64,000 bases of DNA, from assembly GCF_029961145.1 (NCBI RefSeq), contig NZ_JASBRG010000007.1, positions 1,997,575 to 2,061,574 of the forward strand. The letters run 5' to 3'. This DNA is from Pinibacter soli (lineage in GTDB: Bacteria; Bacteroidota; Bacteroidia; Chitinophagales; Chitinophagaceae). Below, piece by piece: positions 55,537 through 64,000 of this stretch. The position numbers were made by a program, and so were the translations under genes. Position 1 is the first letter of the stretch. Each line of letters begins with the position of its first letter. Under the pieces are notes generated by a model. The model was not told the origin of the DNA. It searched no databases and saw only the letters and a list, made by a program, of their open reading frames with translations.

Positions 55537-56550
55537 TTAGTACGCAATCGAAGCGCTGAATTTATTTTCGCCGGCACCAAGCTCTGCAGCAGCGGCGTTG
55601 CTGATGCGGATCGCGAGGCCACTGTTTTCTTTTATGTCAGCAAGATTGCCAAGCACTTTCGCGTATACAATTTTGTTGTTGGATGTATTGCTTACTTTAA
55701 CAATGGTACCCACAGGCACATTGTTCATTAATGCGTAGTATTTACCATCGCTCCAGCCGCTGGTGCTGCGGAATATTGCAGCGGAGCCAGAAGAACTTTT
55801 GCTTCCATTATCAAATTGAGACTTAAAGTAACCGCCTTTAAAATCAACATTGGCAGGCGTTGTGGTAGTCGCAGCTGTTACCGGTTTATTTTCTGAAACT
55901 GTTGCAGGAGCTGTTTTCTCAGCAACAGTTTCAGTTTTTTTATCTTCAGTTTTTACAGTTGTTTGTTGGGTTGCAGTAGTTGCTGCAGCTGCCTCACCGG
56001 TTGAACCTGGAGTAGTTGTGGATTTTGTTTCAACAACTGTAGCGGTCTCTGTTTTTATGGTTGCAGATCCTTTAGCAGCCAATATACTTTGACTAGGCTT
56101 CACCTTTAAGTATCCAACCACCAGTTTCATTCCGGCTTTTAGTTGATCATTTGTGATGCCGTTCCATTTTTCGATATATGCGGTTGGCACTTTATTGTAG
56201 TTGGTGCTGATGCGATACATCCATTCTTTTTCTGCTACGATGTGATAAACAGGCACAAATACTTCATCTGCTGCCTTTTGTCCATTTTGCGAAAAGTTAG
56301 ATGCATTTAGCGGTATTCTTACTTTTTCACCAATGCTTAACGGCTTATCCATTGAAGTACTATTGAATGGTGCAATTTCTTTCGGACTGATGTTATACAA
56401 CCTGCCGATGCTGTACCAGTTTTCTTTCGCCACCACCGTGTGCTCGACATATAAATTAGGAGAGGCGCCTTCTACCATCAAATCGCCGGATTGGGCAAAA
56501 GAGGCTTGGGATATTAGAATCAAAAGGAATACGTTCAGAAAAAACCTCAT
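55537..56550 (-). CDS. LysM-repeat protein with RlpA/DPBB-like C-terminus
   Basis: 337 residues. The start at 56550 opens a signal peptide (MRFFLNVFLLILISQASFAQ); the track of codons before it is not signal-like. Two LysM modules follow: HTVVAKENWYSIGRLYNISP to VRIPL (about 35-80), and YHIVAEKEWMYRISTNYNKVP to VGYLKV (about 98-148), both expected to bind peptidoglycan glycan strands. A Thr/Ala/Val-rich linker (about 165-230) leads to a double-psi beta-barrel-like C-terminal domain (GGYFKSQFDNG to the end) without a clear catalytic Asp. Likely a periplasmic cell-wall protein. The stop is followed directly by AATTGAAT-type repeats. Confidence 0.87.
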   Translation of the reverse strand: MRFFLNVFLLILISQASFAQSGDLMVEGASPNLYVEHTVVAKENWYSIGRLYNISPKEIAPFNSTSMDKPLSIGEKVRIPLNASNFSQNGQKAADEVFVPVYHIVAEKEWMYRISTNYNKVPTAYIEKWNGITNDQLKAGMKLVVGYLKVKPSQSILAAKGSATIKTETATVVETKSTTTPGSTGEAAAATTATQQTTVKTEDKKTETVAEKTAPATVSENKPVTAATTTTPANVDFKGGYFKSQFDNGSKSSSGSAAIFRSTSGWSDGKYYALMNNVPVGTIVKVSNTSNNKIVYAKVLGNLADIKENSGLAIRISNAAAAELGAGENKFSASIAY

Positions 56551-56624
56551 GTTATTGTTGTTTAAACCGTGCAAATATGATTAATCTTTGTGAACATCGT
56601 ACAAATTAAGCACCAATTTTATGC

Positions 56625-57995
56625 TCACTTCAAAATTCTCCATTCTTTCGGGTAATAATTATTCAATCGATTAGGTAATAACTTTACCCAGCCGAGATTT
56701 CGTTTCTTGTACTGCAACAGTGCCCAGCCTTTGCTGCCGGCATCCAGCCTGAGATCCGACTTCCGCAGATATTGCAATGCTTCATCCAACGTTATGTCAA
56801 CCGCGGGAATATTATTACTTAATAAATTACTAACAGCTAGTGCGTGTTCAGGTATCAACTCTTTCGCAGTTATTTGCCCCAGTGCAACACCTGCCTGCTT
56901 AATATATAATGATTGCTGCAACAGGTCAATATCCTGTACAAATCGCTCAGGAAGCGCCAATGCCAATTCTTTCCATTTTAAAATAGAAATCGCTGCATCT
57001 TCCCTGATCCATTTTTCAGCAATTGCTATTTCATTTTTCGATAACTTTTCCAGCTTCGATTTTTTTGGAAAAACCACCTCTCCACCTTCACTTTCCTGTT
57101 TCTCCATGCAGGCTATAAAAAAGCCTTCACCTTTTACTTTATCAGGATAAAATCTGTATCCGTATGCATTGTGTTTATCACTTAACGCTTCAACAATATG
57201 CCATTCGGAGTCAGTGGATAAACGCAAGCTTTTCATATTGAACTCATCGATCAGCCAGTCTGCTATCACTTCATCTTCATCTTTTGAATAGGAACAGGTA
57301 GAATAAATTAAAATGCCGCCCTGCTTAAGCGCGGGCAAAACATCTGCTATGATCCTTTGCTGGCGCTGGCTGCAGAGCTGCACATTGGCTTCGCTCCATT
57401 CGTTTATCGCATCAGGATTGCGGCGAAACAAACCGCTGCCGCTACAAGGTGCGTCGATTACGATAATGTCAAAATAACTTTCCAGCTTAGTAAAATCTTT
57501 TGGATCGTTATTGGTGACGACTACATTTTCCGCGCCCCATTTGGTGATATTTTCTGCAAGAATATTCGCTCTTGTTTTTATCACTTCATTGCTAACAAGC
57601 AAACTGTCTTTTGAAATAACAGATTGTATCAACGTTGATTTACCGCCCGGTGCAGCGCAAAGATCCAATACCTTTAACGGTTGCGACAAATCTGCGGTTT
57701 GTCGTAATGCTTGCTCCAAGAACATACTGGATGCTTCCTGTACATAATAAGCGCCAGCATGCAATAGCGGATCAAGTGTGAATGAAGGTCTTTGTTTTAA
57801 ATAGTATCCGTTTGATGTCCAAGGGATTTTTGAATCAACTTCAAAAGTATGTGCCTGAACATCGAATGTTTTTGCGGGGTTTATTCTTGCCGAGGTGATC
57901 TGATGGCCTGATGCATGCACTTGTGTAAATGCTTGTTCATCGTAACCTGGCAAACCTTCGAGAGATGCTAATAATGCGTATGGTAATCTTGACAC
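56625..57995 (-). CDS. RsmF/RsmB-type (NOP2 family) rRNA cytosine-C5 methyltransferase
   Basis: 456 residues. The SAM-binding motif LDLCAAPGGKSTLI, catalytic motifs DAPCSGSGLFRRNPD (PC) and YSTCSYSKDEDE (TCSY with the nucleophilic Cys) and a C-terminal RsmF-like RNA-binding region define an m5C RNA methyltransferase, probably acting on 16S rRNA. The start is a GTG at 57995; the next ATG downstream would remove conserved sequence. A TACCTTTG box lies 19 bases upstream. Which cytosine is modified cannot be told. Confidence 0.9.
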   Translation of the reverse strand: MSRLPYALLASLEGLPGYDEQAFTQVHASGHQITSARINPAKTFDVQAHTFEVDSKIPWTSNGYYLKQRPSFTLDPLLHAGAYYVQEASSMFLEQALRQTADLSQPLKVLDLCAAPGGKSTLIQSVISKDSLLVSNEVIKTRANILAENITKWGAENVVVTNNDPKDFTKLESYFDIIVIDAPCSGSGLFRRNPDAINEWSEANVQLCSQRQQRIIADVLPALKQGGILIYSTCSYSKDEDEVIADWLIDEFNMKSLRLSTDSEWHIVEALSDKHNAYGYRFYPDKVKGEGFFIACMEKQESEGGEVVFPKKSKLEKLSKNEIAIAEKWIREDAAISILKWKELALALPERFVQDIDLLQQSLYIKQAGVALGQITAKELIPEHALAVSNLLSNNIPAVDITLDEALQYLRKSDLRLDAGSKGWALLQYKKRNLGWVKLLPNRLNNYYPKEWRILK

Positions 57996-58014
57996 CTGAT
58001 AATTTTAAATCTTT

Positions 58015-58022
58015 CAAAGGTA
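58015..58022 (-). promoter_or_regulatory. -7 box of the rRNA methyltransferase gene
   Basis: The minus strand reads TACCTTTG from 58022 to 58015, 19 bases before the GTG start, supporting that start. Confidence 0.55.
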
Positions 58023-58034
58023 AGAATGTTGAGC

Positions 58035-58140
58035 AATGTACGGAGTACAGGAAGAATGTACGAAGTACGATGTGCGATGTACGAAATTCGTTGAGGAGGA
58101 ACATCTGGATGACTTTCTTACACCGTACTCCGTACATCAT
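58035..58140. repeat. Intergenic inverted repeat, GTACG word family
   Basis: Iterated ATGTACGGAGTACAGG, TGTACGAAGTACGATG and TGCGATGTACGAAA words (58035-58086) face CACCGTACTCCGTACATCAT (58121-58140). The outer copies pair best. Confidence 0.75.
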
Positions 58141-58731
58141 ACAGACCAGCAACTTCCGCCTTTACGGTGCAAAACAAAAAACCGGCCCCAAAAGAAACCG
58201 GCTTCATTATGCTAAAAACTAAAAAACTTCTGTGTAAAAAAAAGGGTCCACTGTAGAAACAGCTGACCTCTAACGATTGCTTGCCATATGAAAAATTCGT
58301 AAAAATCTCTTTGGAAGTGTAGCAGGTCCTTTGCTTTTTCTCTGCTACTTGTGCCCGGTTCTTCTCTTTTCTTTCTCTTCAACCTCTTTCGTTCCGTTCA
58401 CAATGTAAAAGTAGCTCACGGCGGAGGAGTTTCTAAACCAAGTTTTTCTCCTGTTCATGATGCCAAAACGGAATTACAATTCGTACAATCCACAACCAGA
58501 AAGGGTTTTATGACGAAAATCATATGAAGCCCAACGAAAATCAGATGGATTATTTTCTTGAAAAATATAGTCAAAAAGTGAAATAACCCATCATTTGTAG
58601 CTCATATTAGATCATGGCGCAACCGGATTGAATCCTTCTACCTAAAAAAAACCACTGATAAAAGATGGAAATCTTACATCAATGGCGTTTTAAGAGTGTT
58701 AACAGCTTTAACATCTTGTACGAATCAACTA
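58141..58731. other. Intergenic region downstream of GH97
   Basis: About 590 bases with no gene, tRNA or recognisable RNA. Two direct copies of AACCGGC (near 58180-58202) do not form a hairpin. The stretch 58310-58470 is pyrimidine-rich. I see nothing further that I can name. Confidence 0.5.
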
Positions 58732-60849
58732 TCAGTTACCTGGCATAATACTAATTGCGGCGCCTCCTCCCGGAGCCATCTTAAGGTTGAGTTTAGTTGT
58801 CGCATCTACTTTCAGCTTTTGTATCTTATATGATTCGGGGTTGTCTTTCCAATCTGCTTTATCTCCATCGGCATAAATAATGGCAGTGTATTTTTTTCCT
58901 TTATCAAGAAAATCCAGCGAAACAATCGTACTCCTTGCGTTTTCATCAGTGATCGAGCCGATGAACCAATTGTCTTTTCCTTTTTCTTTACGGGCAATGG
59001 TGATGTAGTCTCCGGGTTCTGCTTCCAGTATTTTGCTGTCATCCCAATCTACAGGCACGTCTTTTATAAACTGGAACGCATCTGGCTTTGCTTCATAGTT
59101 TTCCAAAAGATCAGATACCATTTGCACCGGGCTGTACATTGTAATGTATAGTGCCATTTGTTTTACAAGCGTTGTATGCACTTGTCTTGTGGGGTCTTCG
59201 GGGGAATAATTTTTTAATTTAAAAATACCTGGTGTGTAATCCATCGGGCCACCCATCAATCGAGTGAATGGCATGATGGTTTCATGTTCGGGTGCATTTC
59301 CTTTGCTGAAAGCGTTATATTCATTGCCACGACCGGCTTCGCAGGCGAGCCAGTTTGGATAAGTGCGTTGCATGCCCGTTGGTCTTGGCGGCTCGTGCAT
59401 GTCGACCATTACTTTGTACTCCACTCCTTTTTTCGCAACACGTTCGTAATGATTCACCATCCATTGTCCGTCATGATGTTCGCCACGAGGAATTATTTTT
59501 CCTACATAGCCAGTCTTTACAGAAGTATAGCCAAATTTATTCATGAAGCGAAACGCTGTATCCATCAGCCTTTCGTAATTCGTTGCTGAACCAGATGTTT
59601 CGTTGTGCATGATCATCTTTACATTCTTCGATGCGGCATAGGCAGTAATTTCTTTCAAATTGAAATCAGGATATGGTGTAACGAAATCAAAAACATCTTC
59701 TTTCCAGTTGCCAAACCAATCCTCCCAGCCTGTGTTCCAGCCCTCGACCAATACACCACCGATACCATTCTTTGCTGCGAAGTCAATGTAGCGTTTTACG
59801 TTTTCGGTATTGGCGCCGTGTCTTCCATTAGGAATGGGTTTACCATTTGCATCAGTGCTGTCTGCATATTCAGAATATCGCCAGGTGCTTTTGCCAATCT
59901 GCATTTCCCACCACACGCCTACAAACTTCATCGGCTTTATCCACGACGGATCCTGAATTACAGAAGGATCATTGAGGTTGAGAATAAGTTTTGAAGCTAA
60001 AATATCTGCGGCTTTATTGCTAACAATAATTGTGCGCCATGGTGTTTTGAATGGCGCATGTAAAAACGCCTTGCTGCCCACTGCATCAGGAACAAGATTG
60101 GATGACAGACTACTTGTACTTCTGTCAACACGCAGTTGCATGGCAGGATAACCTGACAATGCGGCTTCATGTATATTGATGTACAAGCCGTCATTTGTTT
60201 TCATCATCAAAGGCGTTTGCACCGCATATTGATCTGGCGCTACACGCACCGCTATATCTGCGGCTGTTGTGGCGAGTTTCCAAGCATCTACTTCGCTGAG
60301 TTTTGAAATAGTGTATGGATATTCGTTTGTATCATAATCACCAGGTATCCAGAACGCTTTATGATCGCCTGTTAAATTGAAATGAGTGAATTCATTTGTA
60401 ACCACAAAATATTTAAGGTCCGTTTGTTTTGGAAAAACATAACGAAACCCTACACCGTCTGCAAATACTCTGAAAATGATATCGAGATATCTGTCTGTTG
60501 CTCCTTTGTGCTTTAAATGAACGGCAAGTTCTTCGTAATTGTTTCTTATCTGGCTAACTTCGCCCCACACCGGTTTCCACGTTTCGTCTACCTTTTTCTT
60601 TTCGCTACTCAGTAATTCAAAATCTTTGTAAAATGTACTATCATCGCCTAATGCAAAACCAAGCGACGATGGTTTTACTATTTGCTTTTGGTCAAAATAT
60701 ACTGCGTAATTGGGCGTTCCGGATTTATCTAGTACGAATTCCAACCTTACTCTGTTCATCCCGGCATTTAGTGTGTTTGCTTCCTGCGCTGTTGATCTCT
60801 GAACAGAAATCATACACACAAAGAAAACACAAGTCTTCATTAGTCGCAT
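58732..60849 (-). CDS. GH97 glycoside hydrolase, inverting SusB-like type
   Basis: Exported enzyme of about 705 residues. The start at 60849 gives a signal peptide (MRLMKTCVFFVCMISVQRSTA); 60873 and 60840 are alternatives, and further upstream the frame is repeat sequence. N-terminal beta-supersandwich, (beta/alpha)8 barrel from about 275, C-terminal beta domain. The inverting-type glutamates are present: Glu417 in HNETSGS, Glu486 in MHEPPRPTG and Glu504 in CEAGRGNEY; the first two have the same 69-residue spacing as the Glu439/Glu508 pair of SusB. This indicates an alpha-glucosidase-type enzyme rather than a retaining alpha-galactosidase. It is the last gene of the second polysaccharide locus. 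Confidence 0.92.
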   Translation of the reverse strand: MRLMKTCVFFVCMISVQRSTAQEANTLNAGMNRVRLEFVLDKSGTPNYAVYFDQKQIVKPSSLGFALGDDSTFYKDFELLSSEKKKVDETWKPVWGEVSQIRNNYEELAVHLKHKGATDRYLDIIFRVFADGVGFRYVFPKQTDLKYFVVTNEFTHFNLTGDHKAFWIPGDYDTNEYPYTISKLSEVDAWKLATTAADIAVRVAPDQYAVQTPLMMKTNDGLYINIHEAALSGYPAMQLRVDRSTSSLSSNLVPDAVGSKAFLHAPFKTPWRTIIVSNKAADILASKLILNLNDPSVIQDPSWIKPMKFVGVWWEMQIGKSTWRYSEYADSTDANGKPIPNGRHGANTENVKRYIDFAAKNGIGGVLVEGWNTGWEDWFGNWKEDVFDFVTPYPDFNLKEITAYAASKNVKMIMHNETSGSATNYERLMDTAFRFMNKFGYTSVKTGYVGKIIPRGEHHDGQWMVNHYERVAKKGVEYKVMVDMHEPPRPTGMQRTYPNWLACEAGRGNEYNAFSKGNAPEHETIMPFTRLMGGPMDYTPGIFKLKNYSPEDPTRQVHTTLVKQMALYITMYSPVQMVSDLLENYEAKPDAFQFIKDVPVDWDDSKILEAEPGDYITIARKEKGKDNWFIGSITDENARSTIVSLDFLDKGKKYTAIIYADGDKADWKDNPESYKIQKLKVDATTKLNLKMAPGGGAAISIMPGN

Positions 60850-60882
60850 AGCTGTTTTATTTTTTTCAATCATTCTTTTTGT

Positions 60883-61045
60883 TGCCACAGAGGACACTGA
60901 AACACAGAGAAATTCAGGAAGGCTCGCCTCGAAAATCATGTTCAGGGAAAGAATTTGAAAGTGTCCTTTAGCGTCCCTTTTTTTATTCCTCACTCTTAAT
61001 ATCTATTAGTCATCTTTTTTCTGTGTCTCTGTGTTCTCTGTGGCA
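60883..61045. repeat. Intergenic inverted repeat, CACAGAG word family
   Basis: TGCCACAGAGGACACTGAAA and CACAGAGA (60884-60910) mirror CTGTGTCTCTGTGTTCTC and TGTGGCA (61021-61045). Same word family as 23723-23868. It lies between GH97 and the upstream GH71-like gene. Confidence 0.8.
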
Positions 61046-61058
61046 TACATTATTTTCG

Positions 61059-61079
61059 GAGACGCATTCAATGCGTCTC
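61059..61079. repeat. GAGACGCATT-C-AATGCGTCTC palindrome
   Basis: A perfect 10-bp stem (61059-61068 with 61070-61079) around one base. It lies 14 bases before the stop of the GH71-like gene. Confidence 0.75.
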
Positions 61080-61093
61080 TACATTTTCTATGT

Positions 61094-62728
61094 TCAATTC
61101 CTTCCAGTATTTAATCGAGTGGAATCCGCATTATATTCCATCGAATAAATTGGTGGCAGATCGCCGAAAATGCTTTTATAATAATTGCCAAATTCACTGC
61201 TGTAACTGTATGTTATTCTATCCGACCTGTACGGCTTGTCTGTTATCCATTCCGGCGTTGTAAACTTTTTTACCACTACTCCATTTCTTATGATCGATGC
61301 CATTACGGGGCCAGCTGTCTGCGGAAACCTTGTTGCGGCAAAACCCGCAGGAACATCAACTATTTTACCATTTACATTTAACGAAGCTTTCTCTTTCAGG
61401 ATGGTCACCACTTCTATCGCATCTTCGAAAGCCAGTGACACACCATTTTCTTCGAAAGAAACGACAGGAATATCAAATGGCTTTGGGGTTATGTTGTGTT
61501 TATATTTTTTGAAAAACGTCACAATCACATCTTCATCTTTGTAAAAAGGTTGTTGTTTCCAAACTCCTTTATAGTAATTTAAGAGAATGGCGAAACCATC
61601 ATTATGATTAATCTCAGGTGCTATATGATGCCCTTCAGGATAATCGTTCCAGGTAATGATATTCATAACTGAAGCATCTCTTTTTATACCGAATTCAAAT
61701 AAGTTTCTGAAGTTGTAAGACAATCCGGTCGCAACATATTTACGTTCTACATTCTCCATGCCAGCATTAACTGCGTCCTGCACATCGTGAAACATATCCC
61801 ATGTGCCACGTTTTAAAAGCTTTGACGTATAAAAATCATTAAAGGTTGACCCTTCAAAATTTCTGTTTCTTTTTTTACATTCATCTGCTACAAGATTTCC
61901 AATATATCCCTGCTCTTTATATGGAAGTGTCCATATCCAAACGGCCGGAAAATAATCAAGCACACGGTTTAGTTTTTGTTTGGTAATATTTTCATTGATG
62001 CAATAAATGCATGCAAGTTTTTCATTTACAGCATCTCCTAATTTTTTGAAAGCATTTGCCATATAATATTGTTCAGGCTTTCCTTTGAGGTTGACCGGAA
62101 TATCGGCAATCTGTTCTCCATACCATAAATACACGACAAGGCGGCCATCGGGAGTCCGCAGCCAGTGGCTGTTATTTTTTCCAACAGCAGTCATAATGCC
62201 ATTGATGCGTTTTGCAAACTCCTGAATCTTTTTATCTTCTGTAGATCCGGAAGGATGTGAAATGCACAGGGTTAGTTTGAAATCAATGTTCTTCGCGTCT
62301 GCTACGCGAAAATATGCTTTGATGATGTCGTCCCAGGAATCGTTGTATAAGGTGTAGTAAAATTGAAAGCCATCAATGCCGGATTTAATGGCGGTGCGCA
62401 TTTCAAATTCAACAGCCTCATCCAGCGATGCATCTTTCAGAAGGCGATCATTCATCGGCACAACCTGGGTAAGGCCACCAATAGGCGCGGAGACATTTCC
62501 TTTGGGCGAATAATAATCAGGATCGCAGCTGTCTTCAAATTTGTGTCCCTTGTACCGGATAATATTTGTCATACAATGAGCAATGACAAGTTTTTTGTTG
62601 GTGATAGGCAAACTCAATGCCGGTGCGTTTTTGAGACTTTCTTGCGCACAGGATTGCAATACAATGCAGCAACACAATGCTACAATCATCGTCGCAATGC
62701 TAACCGTATGTACTGTTGTTTTCTGCAT
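61094..62728 (-). CDS. GH71/GH99-like glycoside hydrolase lipoprotein
   Basis: 544 residues. A signal ending in the lipobox VLQSC makes it a lipoprotein, probably at the cell surface. The catalytic domain begins VIAHCMTNIIRYKG, followed by MRTAIKSGIDGFQFYYTLYND and LVVYLWYGEQ, and a late IITWNDYPEGHHIAPE; this layout (AHxM, GIDGF, WNDY-EG) is that of the GH71/GH99-like group, whose GH71 members are endo-alpha-1,3-glucanases. A C-terminal beta domain of about 140 residues follows. Together with a SusB-like GH97 it points to alpha-glucan. Endo-alpha-mannosidase-like activity is the main alternative. Confidence 0.75.
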   Translation of the reverse strand: MQKTTVHTVSIATMIVALCCCIVLQSCAQESLKNAPALSLPITNKKLVIAHCMTNIIRYKGHKFEDSCDPDYYSPKGNVSAPIGGLTQVVPMNDRLLKDASLDEAVEFEMRTAIKSGIDGFQFYYTLYNDSWDDIIKAYFRVADAKNIDFKLTLCISHPSGSTEDKKIQEFAKRINGIMTAVGKNNSHWLRTPDGRLVVYLWYGEQIADIPVNLKGKPEQYYMANAFKKLGDAVNEKLACIYCINENITKQKLNRVLDYFPAVWIWTLPYKEQGYIGNLVADECKKRNRNFEGSTFNDFYTSKLLKRGTWDMFHDVQDAVNAGMENVERKYVATGLSYNFRNLFEFGIKRDASVMNIITWNDYPEGHHIAPEINHNDGFAILLNYYKGVWKQQPFYKDEDVIVTFFKKYKHNITPKPFDIPVVSFEENGVSLAFEDAIEVVTILKEKASLNVNGKIVDVPAGFAATRFPQTAGPVMASIIRNGVVVKKFTTPEWITDKPYRSDRITYSYSSEFGNYYKSIFGDLPPIYSMEYNADSTRLNTGRN

Positions 62729-62738
62729 GGTAAAAAAA

Positions 62739-62775
62739 GCCTCACCCCGGCCCCTCCCGCTTTCACGGGAGGGCC
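62739..62775. repeat. CCTCACCCCGGCCCCTCCC hairpin element
   Basis: GGCCCCTCCCG (62749-62759) pairs with CGGGAGGGCC (62766-62775) with a one-base bulge; the flank reads AGCCTCACCCC. The rest of the gap to 63003 holds an unpaired TTTTCAACTTTCAA arm (62970-63001) just at the SusD stop. Confidence 0.6.
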
Positions 62776-63003
62776 AATTCTGAATTGAGTGAAGTTTTTA
62801 AAGATTAGGTAATATTTTTTGATGAGTTCTTTATTAAGCTCGCATGCTGCGTAGCTCAATAGAGAACAAAAAGCTGAAGTGTGCGACGCAACGGCTATCT
62901 AATAGTAGTACTACCGCCTGGCTCCCACATCGGACCATGTTAAAAAGCGGACTTACTATTACCTGCAACTCATTTTCAACTTTCAACTTTCAATTTTCAA
63001 CTG

Positions 63004-64000
63004 TTATTTATATCCCGGATTTTGATCTGCGCTCGTAATCTTTGGATTAGAGTTGATCTCAGTTAATGGGATTGGCCATACATAAGATTTACCGTCGTTC
63101 CATTGGCTTGACAATGTACCTTCATGCACGTTCAATGCATTTTGATAAAAGTCCGCCTCTGTTTTACCAATTCTCCAGCGGCACACATCAAACCACCAAG
63201 AGCCTTCGTTGTACAGTTCGGCCCAACGTTCGTAGTACAAAGGATTGTGTCCAAGCACCGGATCGTTTGCAGAATTCGCAGGCGTTACATCGGTGAATGA
63301 TTTGTAATCAACAGACGATGCTGCATCTACAGGAAGACTATAGGCCCTGCGTTTTACTTTGTTCAGGTACTCAAGTGCAGTCGCATCTGTACCGCTGTTG
63401 TGCAATGCCTCTGCATACAACAGATATACATCAGCTAAACGAAGCAGATAAAAGTTGGCGCCATCTGCAGGTCCCTGGTTGTTGATATTGTTGTAGATCA
63501 CAGCATTTTTTCTAACGCTAAATCCGTACTTGCCTGCCTGGCCTGCAAAGAAGCCTGGCATACTAACGGGATACCATGTTTTACCATCAGGTTTTACAGA
63601 GTCCACCCATGGTTGCAAGCCGGCAACATACAAGCGGGGATCCACTGTGAGATTGGTTCTTGCTGCAACAGCTTTTGTTCTGTATGCAGGGTCCATGATT
63701 TTTTTAGGATTGTCGAAAGCAGCAGGTTTGTTGGAATTAAAATTTGGGTTGTCTACAAGTGTGTAAGATCCTAAAGTGTAACCGAAACGCACTACACTTC
63801 TGTCGTGAAAAATTTCATTGCCGTAGCCCATTGGTTGAGATCCACCTTCGGTTCCATCAGTGCCCAGGTTCCATGGGCACCAGATCAAGCCGTTGATACT
63901 TGTGGCGTTGATATTGTCTCCATATACGCCATAGTTTCCTTTTGCATCCGGATCAATGTTAAGTTCGAATAATGATTCTTCATTGAATTCATTGGTGGCA
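63004..64000 (-). CDS. SusD/RagB family lipoprotein, partial (N-terminus beyond the window)
   Basis: The frame is open from the stop at 63004 to the window edge, giving about 331 residues of the C-terminal half. The start shown by internal TTG codons is not used: upstream codons read TNEFNEESLFELNIDPDAKG, a typical SusD NEESLFE motif. Other marks are FYLLRLADVYLLYAEALHNSG (TPR-like), VKRRAY and the hallmark ERWAELYNEGSWWFDVCRW, ending in DQNPGY. It is the second SusD of the window and precedes the GH71-like and GH97 genes on the same strand; its susC should lie just beyond 64000. Confidence 0.92.
   Translation of the reverse strand, partial: ATNEFNEESLFELNIDPDAKGNYGVYGDNINATSINGLIWCPWNLGTDGTEGGSQPMGYGNEIFHDRSVVRFGYTLGSYTLVDNPNFNSNKPAAFDNPKKIMDPAYRTKAVAARTNLTVDPRLYVAGLQPWVDSVKPDGKTWYPVSMPGFFAGQAGKYGFSVRKNAVIYNNINNQGPADGANFYLLRLADVYLLYAEALHNSGTDATALEYLNKVKRRAYSLPVDAASSVDYKSFTDVTPANSANDPVLGHNPLYYERWAELYNEGSWWFDVCRWRIGKTEADFYQNALNVHEGTLSSQWNDGKSYVWPIPLTEINSNPKITSADQNPGYK

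Noticed and set aside
58178-58205. GC-rich AACCGGC pair as a terminator for GH97
   Set aside because: The two copies are direct, not inverted, so no stem forms.

Overview
The window looks like chromosome from a member of the Bacteroidetes, most probably Chitinophagaceae or a close relative. The grounds are SusC/SusD pairs, a one-protein hybrid two-component regulator (propeller, kinase, receiver, AraC), 7TMR-DISM kinases, DUF4421 and DUF4197 proteins, few Shine-Dalgarno sites, and promoter boxes of the Bacteroidetes type TAnnTTTG close to many starts. I see no rRNA, tRNA, CRISPR array, insertion sequence or prophage.

Layout. 1-2.6 kb: an mntR-mntH manganese operon with an operator-like palindrome upstream. 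2.8-9.3 kb: a lipoprotein, a GlgP-like protein lacking the expected PLP lysine, two FKBP isomerases, a DUF4197 protein and a PAS histidine kinase. 9.4-20 kb: housekeeping genes (ABC-F/Uup, META lipoprotein, GNAT, DnaJ-like protein, DUF4421, glutaryl-CoA dehydrogenase-like enzyme, shikimate kinase, DUF423, Dph6-like PP-loop ATPase) ending in an orphan DISM kinase. 20.2-26.2 kb: ftsK, lolA and a prfH-rtcB ribosome-rescue and RNA-repair pair. 26.5-35.4 kb: a cystathionine beta-synthase-like enzyme, two DUF218 proteins, a multi-PAS kinase, prmC, ribD, an IMPACT/YigZ protein and a GNAT.

35.5-48.2 kb is a minus-strand polysaccharide-utilisation locus: GH31 with a PA14 insert, SusC (broken by one in-frame TAA), SusD, a surface lipoprotein, an unknown protein and a GH2 beta-galactosidase-like enzyme. 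48.4-51 kb holds an Rrf2 regulator and the di-iron repair protein Ric, sharing one 23-bp box in both promoters, then an M48 protease. 51-58 kb: the 1391-residue hybrid regulator, a LysM protein and an RsmF-type RNA methyltransferase. 58.7 kb to the end is a second polysaccharide locus (SusD cut by the window edge, a GH71/99-like lipoprotein, a SusB-like GH97), which fits alpha-glucan breakdown.

The most striking non-genic feature is a set of about 20 intergenic inverted repeats. Their arms are built from iterated 7-9 bp words (for example TTGAAAA, AATAACTG, TTAATAA, CGCAGATGA, CACAGAG). The word differs between sites but the architecture is the same, and arms very often start at or within a few bases of a stop codon, sometimes supplying the last codons of the gene.
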